A stretch of 55,093 nucleotides of DNA from Actinoplanes sandaracinus (GTDB taxonomy: Bacteria > Actinomycetota > Actinomycetes > Mycobacteriales > Micromonosporaceae), in the NCBI RefSeq assembly GCF_030009775.1, contig NZ_JASCTH010000047.1, positions 1-55,093 of the forward strand, given 5' to 3'. Shown in pieces: positions 25,159 to 33,757 of this stretch. The position numbers and the translations under genes are program-made. The notes below the pieces were generated by a model. It made no database searches and was not told the origin of the DNA. It saw only the letters and a program-made list of their open reading frames with translations. Numbering within the stretch: the stretch's first letter is position 1; each line of letters starts with the position of its first letter.

Positions 25159-25938
25159 CTATGGGGCGGCGGCGATGATCAGCGTACGGAACGCAGCCGT
25201 CTCCGCACCGCGGAAAAGGCGCACGGTGACCCTTTCGTCCCCCGGGACGGTGAGCCGCCCGGTCCAGTTGCCGTCGGCGCCCGGCGTGATGCTCTGCCTG
25301 CCGAGCTCCGCACCGGCGGCGCCGCTGAGCACCACCCGGTACGGCCCCTCCGCCGGCGGCAGCCCGGAGGCGCTGACCTGGACCGGCCGGTTGCCGTCCG
25401 CGCCCGCCTGCCCCGGCTGCCCGGCCGACAGCGTGCTGACCGTGAGGTCATAGGTGTCCACCGAGTCGGCGAACGACCACACGCCCGCACCGGCGAGCAG
25501 CAGCACCGCCAGCGTCAGCGGCAGCACGTCCTTGATCAGCCGCTCCTGCGAGAGCCCCCTCGGCGCTGTCGCGGCGGACGCCGGCGCCGGCGCCGGCGCA
25601 TGAAGGGCCCGATAGAACGCGACCCCGATGGTGACCAGCGTGGTCACCGCGCAGACCAGCATCCAGCTCACCCGGTTCAGGTGGCCGCCGGCGCTCCACA
25701 GGGCCAAGCCGCCGAGCACCAGGACGGTGAGGCTCAGCGACGGCACGAGCACGGCCCGCTCCACCATCCCGAGGTCGCGCCGCCCGGGCCGGAAGATCGC
25801 CTCGATCAGCGCGAGGCCGGGCAGCACGAACGCCAGCAGCAGGCCACCCGGCACGGAGAGCACCAGGGGACCGAACTCGACGGCGGCCGCGGCCGCGACA
25901 GTCAGGCCGGCGAGCACACCGGCGCGTACCGGGTTCAC
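25159..25938 (-). CDS. DUF1616-like small membrane protein
   Basis: The 259-residue protein has four predicted membrane helices in its first half and a further one before a C-terminal extracytoplasmic region. That region resembles a beta-sandwich (YRVVLSGAAGAELGRQS followed by GNWTGRLTV). The first helices (GGLLLAFVLPGLALIEAIF) resemble DUF1616-type proteins found with archaeal and actinobacterial glycosyltransferases. It starts with GTG overlapping the stop of the upstream large membrane protein by 4 bases, so the two are coupled and may form a complex. The function is unknown. Confidence 0.72.
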   Translation of the reverse strand: MNPVRAGVLAGLTVAAAAAVEFGPLVLSVPGGLLLAFVLPGLALIEAIFRPGRRDLGMVERAVLVPSLSLTVLVLGGLALWSAGGHLNRVSWMLVCAVTTLVTIGVAFYRALHAPAPAPASAATAPRGLSQERLIKDVLPLTLAVLLLAGAGVWSFADSVDTYDLTVSTLSAGQPGQAGADGNRPVQVSASGLPPAEGPYRVVLSGAAGAELGRQSITPGADGNWTGRLTVPGDERVTVRLFRGAETAAFRTLIIAAAP

Positions 25939-28382
25939 GAGGGTTCCATTCGATAGATCCGTACCGTGCCGTTGTCGTAGACCCGGGAGATCGCCGCAGC
26001 CTTGTCGAACTTGCCCAGCTGAGTGTCGCTGAGCGGCTCGGTGATCCGGCCGGCCATCGGGTCGTCCTGGAAGTACGCGTTGTCCGACGGCAGCAGGTCG
26101 CCCAGCCGCTCGTCCACCACCAGGTAGTCGATCGCGAGCTGCCGGACGATCGTCTGCTCGGCGGGGGTCCACGAGGTCGCGTAGTACAGCTCGCCGACCT
26201 CGCGCACCGGGTCGATCCGCCCGTACGTGGAGGACAGCGCCACCGCGGTGATGTCGCCGCCGACCCGGGACTCACGGGGCAGGTTCCGTTCCTGCCAGCG
26301 AGCCGCGTCCACGCCGAAATCGTCCACCGACCGCTCGTAGGCCGCGGCCAGGTACGGGCCCGGCAGCAGCGCCGACACCGGCGGCCAGCCACCAGTCCGT
26401 GCGCCGATCATCAGCAGTGTGATGAGCGTGGTGCCGATGTACACCTGATTGGTGAGCCGGCGCCCGGTGGTGACCGCGACCCCCGGTGGTGGCACGGACA
26501 GCCAGCGGCGACCGTTCTCGTCCTTCGGCGGGACGATCCGCACCGCGTGCACGATCGCGATCGCCGCGATGATCGACATGGGGACGTAGGTGAAGGTGGA
26601 GAGCCGGCCGGCGATCTCCGGGCCGCCCGAGCCGAGGAACCGGGCGCCGTTGCCGGCGAAGAACGCCGCGCCGCCGACCAGGGCCGCCCAGCGCCAGGTG
26701 TCCCGGTCCTTGCGCAGGATCATGTCCCGGGCGACCGCGAGGTAGAGCACCAGCAGGCCCAGGATGCCGAGTCCCTGCACCGCGAGCTGGGCCAGCGGCA
26801 CCGGTTTGGTGGGCCCGCCCTCCTCGGCCGCCGCGCCGCCGAACATCTGGTCCAGCGAGGAGGCGAGCCGCCCCAGCGGCGCCTCCAGGTAGGCGACGAC
26901 GTCCTGTGCCACGAACCCGATCCAGCAGCACACCACGGCCAGCGCGAGGGCCGGCGGGATCAGCGTCTCCCAGGGCCGCGGCCGCTCCAGCGCCAGCTCG
27001 GTGAGAGACAGCAGCAGCAGGGTGGCGACCAGGGCGAACGCGGTCACGTGGTGGCTCACCGTGGTCATCGCGATGCCCAGCGCCGCGAGGGCCAGGAACC
27101 GGGCGCCGCCGCCGGTGCGCCAGCGCCGGTGCGCCCAGACCGTGAGCATGAAGTACGGCAGCGCGGCCGTCGCGTACAGGAACATCGAGTTGAAGAACAG
27201 GTAGTGCATGGCCGTCGCGTAGGTCACGCAGGCCACCCCGGCCATCGCCGGCGAGTTGCTGGCCCGCAGCACCGCCGCGAAGAGGAGGCCGACGAACATC
27301 AGATGAGCGACGGCGGCCACGATGGTGCCGGCTCCGGTCACCGGCAGCCCGGTGAGCAGCGACAACCCGGCGCCCATCTCGGCCAGGCCGGGGAAGTGCA
27401 CGGCCGGGGGCAGCGCGTTGTTCTGCCGGAACAGGTCGCCGGACTCGGCGATCAGGGTGGTGGCCAGCCAGTGCTGCAGCTCGTCGGGGAACCGGAACTG
27501 GTCCGGGCTGTACATCCACTTGAGCATGTACTGGTTCGCCGCCAGCCCCATCACCAGGACGAACGACTCGGCGACCCCGGCCAGCCGGCTGAGCAGCCGG
27601 AACACGACGGGGGAGAAGACGATGACCTGACCCGCCCAGTAGGCGGTCATGGCCCAGCCGGTCTCGTGGCGGCCGCCGGCGTAGGCCAGCGCGACCAGCA
27701 CCACACCGAGGCTGGACAGGGCGAGCACCCACGGCGCCCAGCCGAGGTCGAGGGCGGTGCGCGGCTCGGGTTTCGGCTCGGCCGGAAGCTGGAGGAGGAC
27801 GGTGTCCTCGATCGGCGGCTCGCTGACGACGGCCCGGCCGGCCGCCTTCTTCTGCGGCGCCTGTGGCAACCGGATGATCACCGTGTCGTCGCCGGCCGCC
27901 CTTTTGCGGGCGGTGGTCAGAGCCTTGGCGCCTTTCGGCTTGGCACCGGGCAGCCGGATGATGACGGTGTCCTCGCCGGCCTGCTTCTTCGCCGCGGTGG
28001 CCTTGTCCGGCAGCCGGATGATGACGGTGTCCTCGCCGACCGGCTTCTTCGGCAGCGTGATCAGGACGGTGTCGTCGATCGAGGGCGGGCCGGGGAGCGT
28101 GATCAGCACGGTGTCGTCGACCGCGGGCGCGCCCGGCAGCCTGATGACGGCCGTGTCCTCCGCGGAGACCGCGGGTTCGGCGGGCGCAGGAGGTTCCTCG
28201 GCCGCAGCAGGTTCCTCGGCCGCCGTGGGTTCCTCGGTCGTCGCGGCCGCGCCGGAGTCCGCCGGCCCCGCGGCAGGCGCGTCACCGGTGCCGGGTTCGT
28301 CCGGTTCGGGTCGCGGCTCCGCAGCCTTCGCGGTCGCTTCCTCCGGCGTCCGTTCCCCGTCGGACGTCGGCTGGTCCCCCAT
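25935..28382 (-). CDS. Large multi-pass membrane protein (GT-C-like) with DTVxxxLP repeats
   Basis: This 815-residue protein has a cytoplasmic, Ala/Glu/Pro-rich N-terminus (about 1-75). Seven repeats of the form DT[AV][VIL][IL][RTQ]LP follow at about residues 76, 90, 104, 118, 138, 166 and 193. Then come roughly ten to twelve membrane helices, beginning near residue 216, and a C-terminal extracytoplasmic domain. The loop after the early helices contains FPDELQHW, an acidic motif like those used by GT-C glycosyltransferases taking lipid-linked sugars. The ATG at 28382 was chosen for the GGAGG site upstream. It overlaps the next gene by 4 bases. A polymerase or glycosyltransferase role is inferred; the repeats may be a docking or phosphorylation platform. 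Confidence 0.78.
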   Translation of the reverse strand: MGDQPTSDGERTPEEATAKAAEPRPEPDEPGTGDAPAAGPADSGAAATTEEPTAAEEPAAAEEPPAPAEPAVSAEDTAVIRLPGAPAVDDTVLITLPGPPSIDDTVLITLPKKPVGEDTVIIRLPDKATAAKKQAGEDTVIIRLPGAKPKGAKALTTARKRAAGDDTVIIRLPQAPQKKAAGRAVVSEPPIEDTVLLQLPAEPKPEPRTALDLGWAPWVLALSSLGVVLVALAYAGGRHETGWAMTAYWAGQVIVFSPVVFRLLSRLAGVAESFVLVMGLAANQYMLKWMYSPDQFRFPDELQHWLATTLIAESGDLFRQNNALPPAVHFPGLAEMGAGLSLLTGLPVTGAGTIVAAVAHLMFVGLLFAAVLRASNSPAMAGVACVTYATAMHYLFFNSMFLYATAALPYFMLTVWAHRRWRTGGGARFLALAALGIAMTTVSHHVTAFALVATLLLLSLTELALERPRPWETLIPPALALAVVCCWIGFVAQDVVAYLEAPLGRLASSLDQMFGGAAAEEGGPTKPVPLAQLAVQGLGILGLLVLYLAVARDMILRKDRDTWRWAALVGGAAFFAGNGARFLGSGGPEIAGRLSTFTYVPMSIIAAIAIVHAVRIVPPKDENGRRWLSVPPPGVAVTTGRRLTNQVYIGTTLITLLMIGARTGGWPPVSALLPGPYLAAAYERSVDDFGVDAARWQERNLPRESRVGGDITAVALSSTYGRIDPVREVGELYYATSWTPAEQTIVRQLAIDYLVVDERLGDLLPSDNAYFQDDPMAGRITEPLSDTQLGKFDKAAAISRVYDNGTVRIYRMEPS

Positions 28383-28468
28383 GTACAGAGCCTCCACAGT
28401 TCGGTTCACAGCACGTCCGCCCGCACCCCCGGCGGCGGGGGCACGGGCGGACGCGTCCGGAAGATCGG

Positions 28469-29794
28469 TCAGCGGGTTCCGCGGAGCTTCGCCCGGGCCG
28501 CCCGGCGTCCTCGCAGGTACGCACGTGGTCCGGCCATCATCCCCCGCCGGTTGGCCGTCAGGAGCTCACGTGGGAAATCGTCCTGCAGAGTCGACACCCG
28601 CAGGCTGTCCGCGCCGGTCAGGTCGCGCAGCGCGGTCGGCGCCAGTTTGATCAGCGACCAGAGCAGGCCGGGACGCCGCAGCAGCAGGCCGGTGTACGCC
28701 GCGGTCAGCCCGGTGCCGTACCCGACCATCTGCTTGTGCAGGCCCTCGAAGTCGCGCCGGTGGTAGTGGTGGGTCACCGCGGTCGGCTGGTAGACGATCG
28801 TCCCGCCGGCCAGCAGCACCTGGGTGAAGGCGAGGGTGTCCTCCGAGCCCATCGCCGGGGTGCCGGCGCCGAGCGCGTTGTCCCAGCCGCCGATCCGCGC
28901 GATCACGCCGGGCCGGAACGTCATGTTCGCGCCGGTACCGAACGGCGGCAGCGGGTAGAGCGGGCTCTGCCGGTGCGCGGTGTGCGGACCGAACGTGTCC
29001 GGCTTGAAGCCGCGGCCCTTGCTGTGCCCGCCGAACTGCTCGAACCAGATCTGCGCGCGGGTCTCCAGCTCGGCCGGCACGATCACGCCGGAGATCACAT
29101 CGGCGTCCGGGTTCTCGACCAGTGCCCGGGCCACCTCGGCCAGCCAGTACCGGTCGGCCAGCTCGTCGTCGTCGAGCCAGGCGACGATCTCGCCGCGGGT
29201 GGCGGCCTCGGCCGTGTTGCGGGCGAACGACAGGCCCGCCTTCGGCTCCCGCAGATAGTCGACCCGGCCGCGGCGGGCCGCCGAGCGGACCACCTCGGCG
29301 GTCGCGTCGGTGACCGGGGCGTTGTCCACGACCACGATCCGGGCCGGGGCGTACTCCTGGTCGAGCAGGCTGTCCAGGCAGCGGGCCAGCGCGCCCGGCC
29401 GCTCCCGGGTGCAGACCACCACGGTGATGTCGGGCGCGGCGGCCAGGGCGGCGCGCCGTCCGGCGAGGAACGCGGGCTCGGTGTCCGGGACGAACCCGCG
29501 CACCGGCACGGCGGCGCCGCCCAGCCGAGGGCGGATCACGTCGCCGAGCGCGGCGTCGATCGCAGCGGCCAGGTCGGCCGGGCTGAGCCCGTAGGACGGC
29601 ACGTCGACCAGCACGGTGCCGAGCGGCTCGGTGAAGAGCCGGATCAGCGCCCAGGCCTGCTGGACCCGCCGGCCGTCGGGCGCCACCGAGCCGACCCCGG
29701 GCAGCGGTTCGGAGAGCTCCAGGTCGAGGACGACGGCGGGCAGCAGGCCGCTCTCCTCGTCGAGCCGCGGGGCGGCCGGGAACGTCGCGGTCAC
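28469..29794 (-). CDS. GT2 glycosyltransferase with N-terminal extension
   Basis: The 441-residue protein has about 120 residues of an uncharacterised N-terminal region. A GT-A fold follows: DITVVVCTRERPGALARCL and IVVVDNAP (nucleotide-sugar binding), then AWLDDDELAD (DxD-type metal motif) and GSEDTLAF with a likely catalytic acidic residue. It should transfer a sugar from an NDP-sugar to a lipid-linked or surface acceptor. The GTG start overlaps the stop of the upstream GT2 gene (GTGA), so the two are translationally coupled. It is the third gene of the minus-strand glycan operon. Confidence 0.9.
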   Translation of the reverse strand: MTATFPAAPRLDEESGLLPAVVLDLELSEPLPGVGSVAPDGRRVQQAWALIRLFTEPLGTVLVDVPSYGLSPADLAAAIDAALGDVIRPRLGGAAVPVRGFVPDTEPAFLAGRRAALAAAPDITVVVCTRERPGALARCLDSLLDQEYAPARIVVVDNAPVTDATAEVVRSAARRGRVDYLREPKAGLSFARNTAEAATRGEIVAWLDDDELADRYWLAEVARALVENPDADVISGVIVPAELETRAQIWFEQFGGHSKGRGFKPDTFGPHTAHRQSPLYPLPPFGTGANMTFRPGVIARIGGWDNALGAGTPAMGSEDTLAFTQVLLAGGTIVYQPTAVTHHYHRRDFEGLHKQMVGYGTGLTAAYTGLLLRRPGLLWSLIKLAPTALRDLTGADSLRVSTLQDDFPRELLTANRRGMMAGPRAYLRGRRAARAKLRGTR

Positions 29795-30747
29795 GGTGCG
29801 GCCTCCACGGGGGTACGGCGGCTCGGCCGCTTGGAGCTGACGGTCTCGACGACGCCACCGAACCCGGCGGCCGCGACACCGGCGACCACTCCGCCGGCAC
29901 GCAGGAAGTTGTCCGGTCCCTGGCCGGACAGGCCCGCGCCGAGGTGCCGGAACATGGCCTTGGGCAGCGACCACAGGTAGTCCCGCTCGGCGCCGAGCGC
30001 GTCGTTCTCGTGCAGGCCGGCCATCTGCACCTTGCCGCGCCCCTCGGCGTAGCAGCGGCGCACGAAGAACCGGAAGCTGGCCCGTTCGGCGGGGACCTCG
30101 TGCTGGATGACGGCGTCCGGCACGTACATCCAGCGGCCGCCGCTGACCTGGCTCATCCGCAGGCACAGGTCGGTGTCCTCGGGCCGGTTGCGGGAGCCGA
30201 GCTTGCCGAAACCGACCCGGAACCCGCCGGCCGCCTCGAAGACGTCCTTGCGGACGATCATGTTGGCGGACCAGACGTTGCGGATGGGCGCGGTCCGGGT
30301 GGGCATGCCGGCGTACGAGCCGCCGACCGCCCACAGGAACTCGGCCGGCATCCAGCGCGGGGCGGGCCCCTCCCACGCCGGCTCGATCGCGCCGCCGGTG
30401 CCGACCACGGTTGGGTCGGCGAACGGCTCGATCTGGCGGCCCAGCCAGTGCTGGTCGGCGACGATGTCGTCGTCCAGGAACGCGATCAGCGGCGTACGGG
30501 CGTGGAACGCGCCGGTGTTGCGGTTGCCCGACACGCCTTGGGCGTACGCGTTCTGCAGCACGGTGACGCCGGGCAGTTCGCGCTGGATCCGCTCGAACAT
30601 CGCCGGGTTGTGGTCGACCACCACCACGATCTCCGCGGGGGTGTGCGACTGGGCACGCGCCGACGCCAGGGTCCGGGTGAGGTAGTCCCAGCGGACCTCG
30701 GAGTAGGTCGGGATGACGATCGTCGTGGCGAGGGGGGTGTGGTTCAC
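29791..30747 (-). CDS. GT2 family glycosyltransferase
   Basis: The 318-residue product has a GT-A domain from its first residues: TIVIPTYSEVRWDYL, EIVVVVDHNP, AFLDDDIVAD (DxD) and RPEDTDLCLR (the ED motif with the likely base). A C-terminal amphipathic or hydrophobic segment (AGGVVAGVAAAGFGG) may touch the membrane. The start is GTG at 30747, with AGGAGA about 10 bases upstream. It overlaps the next gene by 4 bases. Sugar donor and acceptor are unknown. Confidence 0.92.
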   Translation of the reverse strand: MNHTPLATTIVIPTYSEVRWDYLTRTLASARAQSHTPAEIVVVVDHNPAMFERIQRELPGVTVLQNAYAQGVSGNRNTGAFHARTPLIAFLDDDIVADQHWLGRQIEPFADPTVVGTGGAIEPAWEGPAPRWMPAEFLWAVGGSYAGMPTRTAPIRNVWSANMIVRKDVFEAAGGFRVGFGKLGSRNRPEDTDLCLRMSQVSGGRWMYVPDAVIQHEVPAERASFRFFVRRCYAEGRGKVQMAGLHENDALGAERDYLWSLPKAMFRHLGAGLSGQGPDNFLRAGGVVAGVAAAGFGGVVETVSSKRPSRRTPVEAAP

Positions 30748-30863
30748 GGGGGGAGGTCTCCTGTGGGAGGGCGTTCGAGGAACCTGTCTCAACTCGGCGT
30801 CAGGCCGGGGCCGGCGGGTCCGCTGACCGGCGTCGGCCGGCTGGCCTTTGCCGGTCGAGACGT

Positions 30864-31895
30864 TCAGTCGTCGAGCGAGCTGCGGCTGCGCAGCATGTTG
30901 ATGTCCTGCGTCGGCCGGTCCTCGAACCCGCGGGCGCGGACCGCGTTGACGTCGTCCGGGCGGCGGACGGCCCGGTTCGCGAGGCCGTCCCGGCGGGGGT
31001 CGGTCGCGTGCCGGGGGGCGACCGGCGTCACTGAGCCGGCGGCCTGGTCGCGGCCGCGCTGCTGCGGTGCGGCCGGCGCCGCGATCAGCCGCAGGCCCTC
31101 GACGAACGGGCGGAGGCCGGCGCGGCGACGGCTGCGCATCCGTCCGAACTCGCTGAAGATCGTGCGCAGCACCCGGAAGCCGTCGCGGAAGGTGTTGAGG
31201 TTGCTCTCACCGTGGATGCGCTCGTGTTCGGTGCTGCCGACCTCGCCGACCTTGAGCTTCTCGGCGACCGCCCGGATGTTGATCATCGTCTCGATCTCGA
31301 AGCCGTCGCCCCACAGCTTGCTGCCGTCGGCCGGCCGGGGAAGCTTCACGTCCGGCAGGTCGAGAGCCGGCACGACCGAGCGCCAGAAGGCGTTGTAGCC
31401 GTAGCAGAGATCGGTGAAGTGCGTCCGGAACAGGATGTTCACGACGAGGTTGAGGCCGTCGTTGCCGGCCTTGCGTAGCCGGGTGATGTCGTGACTGTGC
31501 CCGCCGTGGCTGAACCGGGAGCCCTTCACGAAGTGGTCGCCGCGGACCAGCTTGTCGACGAAGAGCGGGATCTCGGCCGGGTCGGTCGAGCCGTCGGCGT
31601 CGATCATCACGATGATGTCGCCGGTGCAGGCGGCGAAACCGCAGGCCAGCGCGTTGCCCTTGCCGGTGCGGGTCTGCTGCACGATCACGGCGTCCGGCCG
31701 CAGCTGACGGGCGACCTCGACCGTCCGGTCGCGTGAGCCGCCATCAACGATGATCACTTCACTGATCATCGATGGAAGCTTCGCGAACACGTGCGGCAGG
31801 TTCCGCTCCTCGTTCAGGGTAGGAATCACGACACTAACGGTCGGTGATTGCGGGCGGTTACTGTCAGTGTTCGTGTTCAAGTGCGAAAGCTCCAT
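30864..31895 (-). CDS. GT2 glycosyltransferase, DPM1-like
   Basis: The 343-residue protein resembles polyprenyl-phosphate sugar synthases: VSVVIPTLNEERNLPHVF, EVIIVDGGSRDRTVE, IIVMIDADGSTDP (DxD), LCYGYNAFWR and GFEIETMINIRA. Such enzymes load a sugar onto the carrier lipid, which could feed the GT-C-like protein of the same operon. The ATG at 31895 has GGAAGGGA upstream. The C-terminal ~80 residues are basic and disordered-looking. It is the first gene of the operon, about 76 bases from a predicted transcription start. Confidence 0.92.
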   Translation of the reverse strand: MELSHLNTNTDSNRPQSPTVSVVIPTLNEERNLPHVFAKLPSMISEVIIVDGGSRDRTVEVARQLRPDAVIVQQTRTGKGNALACGFAACTGDIIVMIDADGSTDPAEIPLFVDKLVRGDHFVKGSRFSHGGHSHDITRLRKAGNDGLNLVVNILFRTHFTDLCYGYNAFWRSVVPALDLPDVKLPRPADGSKLWGDGFEIETMINIRAVAEKLKVGEVGSTEHERIHGESNLNTFRDGFRVLRTIFSEFGRMRSRRRAGLRPFVEGLRLIAAPAAPQQRGRDQAAGSVTPVAPRHATDPRRDGLANRAVRRPDDVNAVRARGFEDRPTQDINMLRSRSSLDD

Positions 31896-32365
31896 GTCGG
31901 TCCCTTCCGGGGGCGGCAATAAGACCCGTGCGTGAACTCCCGAGGCCGGGAGCAACAGCCGCTCGCTTCGGGTCATCAACCTAGCAAGAGATTACGTAGC
32001 GTCAACAGTCCGACGAGACGGTTCAAGTCACAGCAAACCCAAAGCTCCTGTTCATTGTGCTTCCAGCGCTCCCGCGCGCGGGAATGGCGAGCGGCCAAGG
32101 TCACTTTCAGTAACGGTCACCACGTTGCAGGCGGCCCACCGGGGAACGACTCCGGCGAATCTGAAAAACAGCTCTCGATCGCCGCGAACATGGGCAAGCC
32201 CGGCATTCCGTAGCGTGTACGGAGCGGTCACGGAAGGTCGATTTCCTGCCGGGCCGCGTACTCAGAGTGTTGCCGAGCGTGAGCGATGGAGTCCGTTAGC
32301 ATCGACCTTGCTGGAAATCGCCGGTCGCGCCCGTGGCCTGCGCGTCTGTGGGGTGTTGGGGAGAT
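31896..32365. other. Divergent intergenic region of the glycan locus
   Basis: This 470-base stretch separates the minus-strand glycosyltransferase operon from the plus-strand small-protein/sulfotransferase group. It is visibly richer in A/T than the flanking genes, holds the minus-strand promoter near 31978-32005, and probably holds a plus-strand promoter that could not be located with confidence. No open frame with genome-like codon usage was found. Confidence 0.6.
31978..32005 (-). promoter_or_regulatory. Predicted promoter of the glycosyltransferase operon
   Basis: On the minus strand, TTGACG (complement of 32000-32005) is followed after 16 bases by TAGGTT (complement of 31978-31983). This is a good match to the actinobacterial housekeeping promoter. 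It would give a leader of roughly 75 bases before the first GT2 gene. Confidence 0.6.
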
Positions 32366-32521
32366 ATGGCGACTGAAACCGGACTCTGCGTCTGTGGGCA
32401 CCCGCACCGGGCGCACGAGCACTACCGGCCCGGCACGGAATGCGCCCTTTGCGAAGCTCGGGGCTGTCCGCGGTTCCGGCCGGCCACGAGCTGGTGGCGG
32501 CGCTTGCTGGGCCGCCGCTGA
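32366..32521 (+). CDS. 51-residue Cys/His-rich small protein
   Basis: The frame encodes MATETGLCVCGHPHRAHEHY followed by CALCEARGC and a basic, Trp-containing tail (SWWRRLLGRR). Six Cys/His spacings (CxCGH, HxH, CxxC and a fifth Cys) suggest a zinc-binding fold. GGGGAG sits just before the ATG at 32366, and the coding sequence keeps the genome's codon bias, so it is probably a real gene. The basic amphipathic tail could bind RNA, DNA or the membrane. Its function is unknown. Confidence 0.75.
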   Translation: MATETGLCVCGHPHRAHEHYRPGTECALCEARGCPRFRPATSWWRRLLGRR

Positions 32522-32550
32522 GCCGATCGCCGTTCGGCTGACCGGGGGTC

Positions 32551-32572
32551 GCCCGGCCGTCGTCGGCCGGGC
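32551..32572 (+). terminator. Possible terminator after the small protein gene
   Basis: A perfect 9-bp GC stem (551-559 with 564-572 of the 32,000s) with a TCGT loop lies 30 bases beyond the small gene's stop. There is no T tract. Confidence 0.4.
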
Positions 32573-32756
32573 CATCGCCGCCCGGCCGTTCCGCCGGATT
32601 CCGGCCGACGGTCACCGGCCGGAATGCCGGTTCTCGATGACCGTGAGGTCCGTAACGGGCATGGTGGCCTCAATGAGGCGTCCGCCAGGTGGGCGGAAGG
32701 CTGCGAAGTCCTATTGGATCTGTAGGCTAAGTTCACTTTGAGCCGAGGGAGATCCC

Positions 32757-33710
32757 ATGTCACTTCCCGACTTCCTGATCGCGGGTGTGCCCAAAGCCGG
32801 CACCACGGCGCTGCACGCCGCGCTGGCCGGACACCCCGAGTTGTTCCTGCCGCCGGTCAAGGAGCCGAAGTTCTTCCTCTCCGACGGGCCGCCGCCGACC
32901 GTGGGTGGCCCCGGGGACGTGCAGACCTATCAGGAGCACGTGTGGCGCCGGGCGGACTACGAGAAGCTCTTCGCGCCCGCGCCGCCGGGGACCCTCAAAG
33001 GCGAGGCCACACCCTTCTACCTGTACGACCTGGCGTCCCACGACCGCATCAGGGCGCTCGTCCCCGACGTGAAGCTGATCATCCTGTTACGCGACCCGGT
33101 CGACCGCGCGCACTCCAACTGGACCCACCTGTGGGTCGCCGGGCTGGAGCGGGAGGCCGACTTCCTCGCCGCCTGCCGCGCCGAGGAGTCCCGCAAGGCC
33201 CGGCAGTGGGCGGCCTTCTGGCACTACATCGGGCTGGGGCTGTACGGACGTCAGCTGCGGCACCTCTTCCAGCGTTTCTCCCGCGACCAGGTCCTGCTGC
33301 TGCGCTACCGCGACCTCAAGGATGCTCCGGCCGAGACGCTGGACCGGGTCTGTTCCTTCCTCGAGGTGCGGACCGGCGTGCTCACCGCGATCCCGCGGGA
33401 GAACGTGAACCGGCACTACGTCGAGGACAACGGGCTCAACCGGGTGCTGCGCGGTCTGCTGCGCGCCGGTGGCGGCTTCGGTCACCACTTCCCGGTGCCG
33501 CTGCGCCTGGCCGCCCGTGGCCCGCTGCTCACCCTGCTGCACCGCACCAAGGGCAACCGCCCGGTGACCACGCCGGACGAGCGGGCCGCCCTGTTGCCGT
33601 ACTTCGCCGAGGACATCGCCCTCCTGGAAGAGGTCACCGGCGAGAGCTACGACGACTGGCTGAGCCTGGACCGACACGCCAAGGCCGAGCAAAGCCCACA
33701 AAGTCGATAG
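32757..33710 (+). CDS. Sulfotransferase family protein
   Basis: The 317-residue protein has both PAPS-binding signatures: the 5'-phosphosulfate loop IAGVPKAGTTALHAAL near residue 8, and the 3'-phosphate site LLRDPVDRAHSNW near residue 107. It should move sulfate from PAPS to a hydroxyl or amine, most likely on a glycan given its neighbours. The ATG at 32757 is preceded by GAGGGA. No signal peptide is present, so sulfation would occur in the cytoplasm on a precursor. A beta-propeller gene follows after 47 bases. Confidence 0.93.
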   Translation: MSLPDFLIAGVPKAGTTALHAALAGHPELFLPPVKEPKFFLSDGPPPTVGGPGDVQTYQEHVWRRADYEKLFAPAPPGTLKGEATPFYLYDLASHDRIRALVPDVKLIILLRDPVDRAHSNWTHLWVAGLEREADFLAACRAEESRKARQWAAFWHYIGLGLYGRQLRHLFQRFSRDQVLLLRYRDLKDAPAETLDRVCSFLEVRTGVLTAIPRENVNRHYVEDNGLNRVLRGLLRAGGGFGHHFPVPLRLAARGPLLTLLHRTKGNRPVTTPDERAALLPYFAEDIALLEEVTGESYDDWLSLDRHAKAEQSPQSR

Positions 33711-33757
33711 ATGATGCAAACTTGACCGGGTTCGTCGCCGCTACCTCGGGAGCCGCC

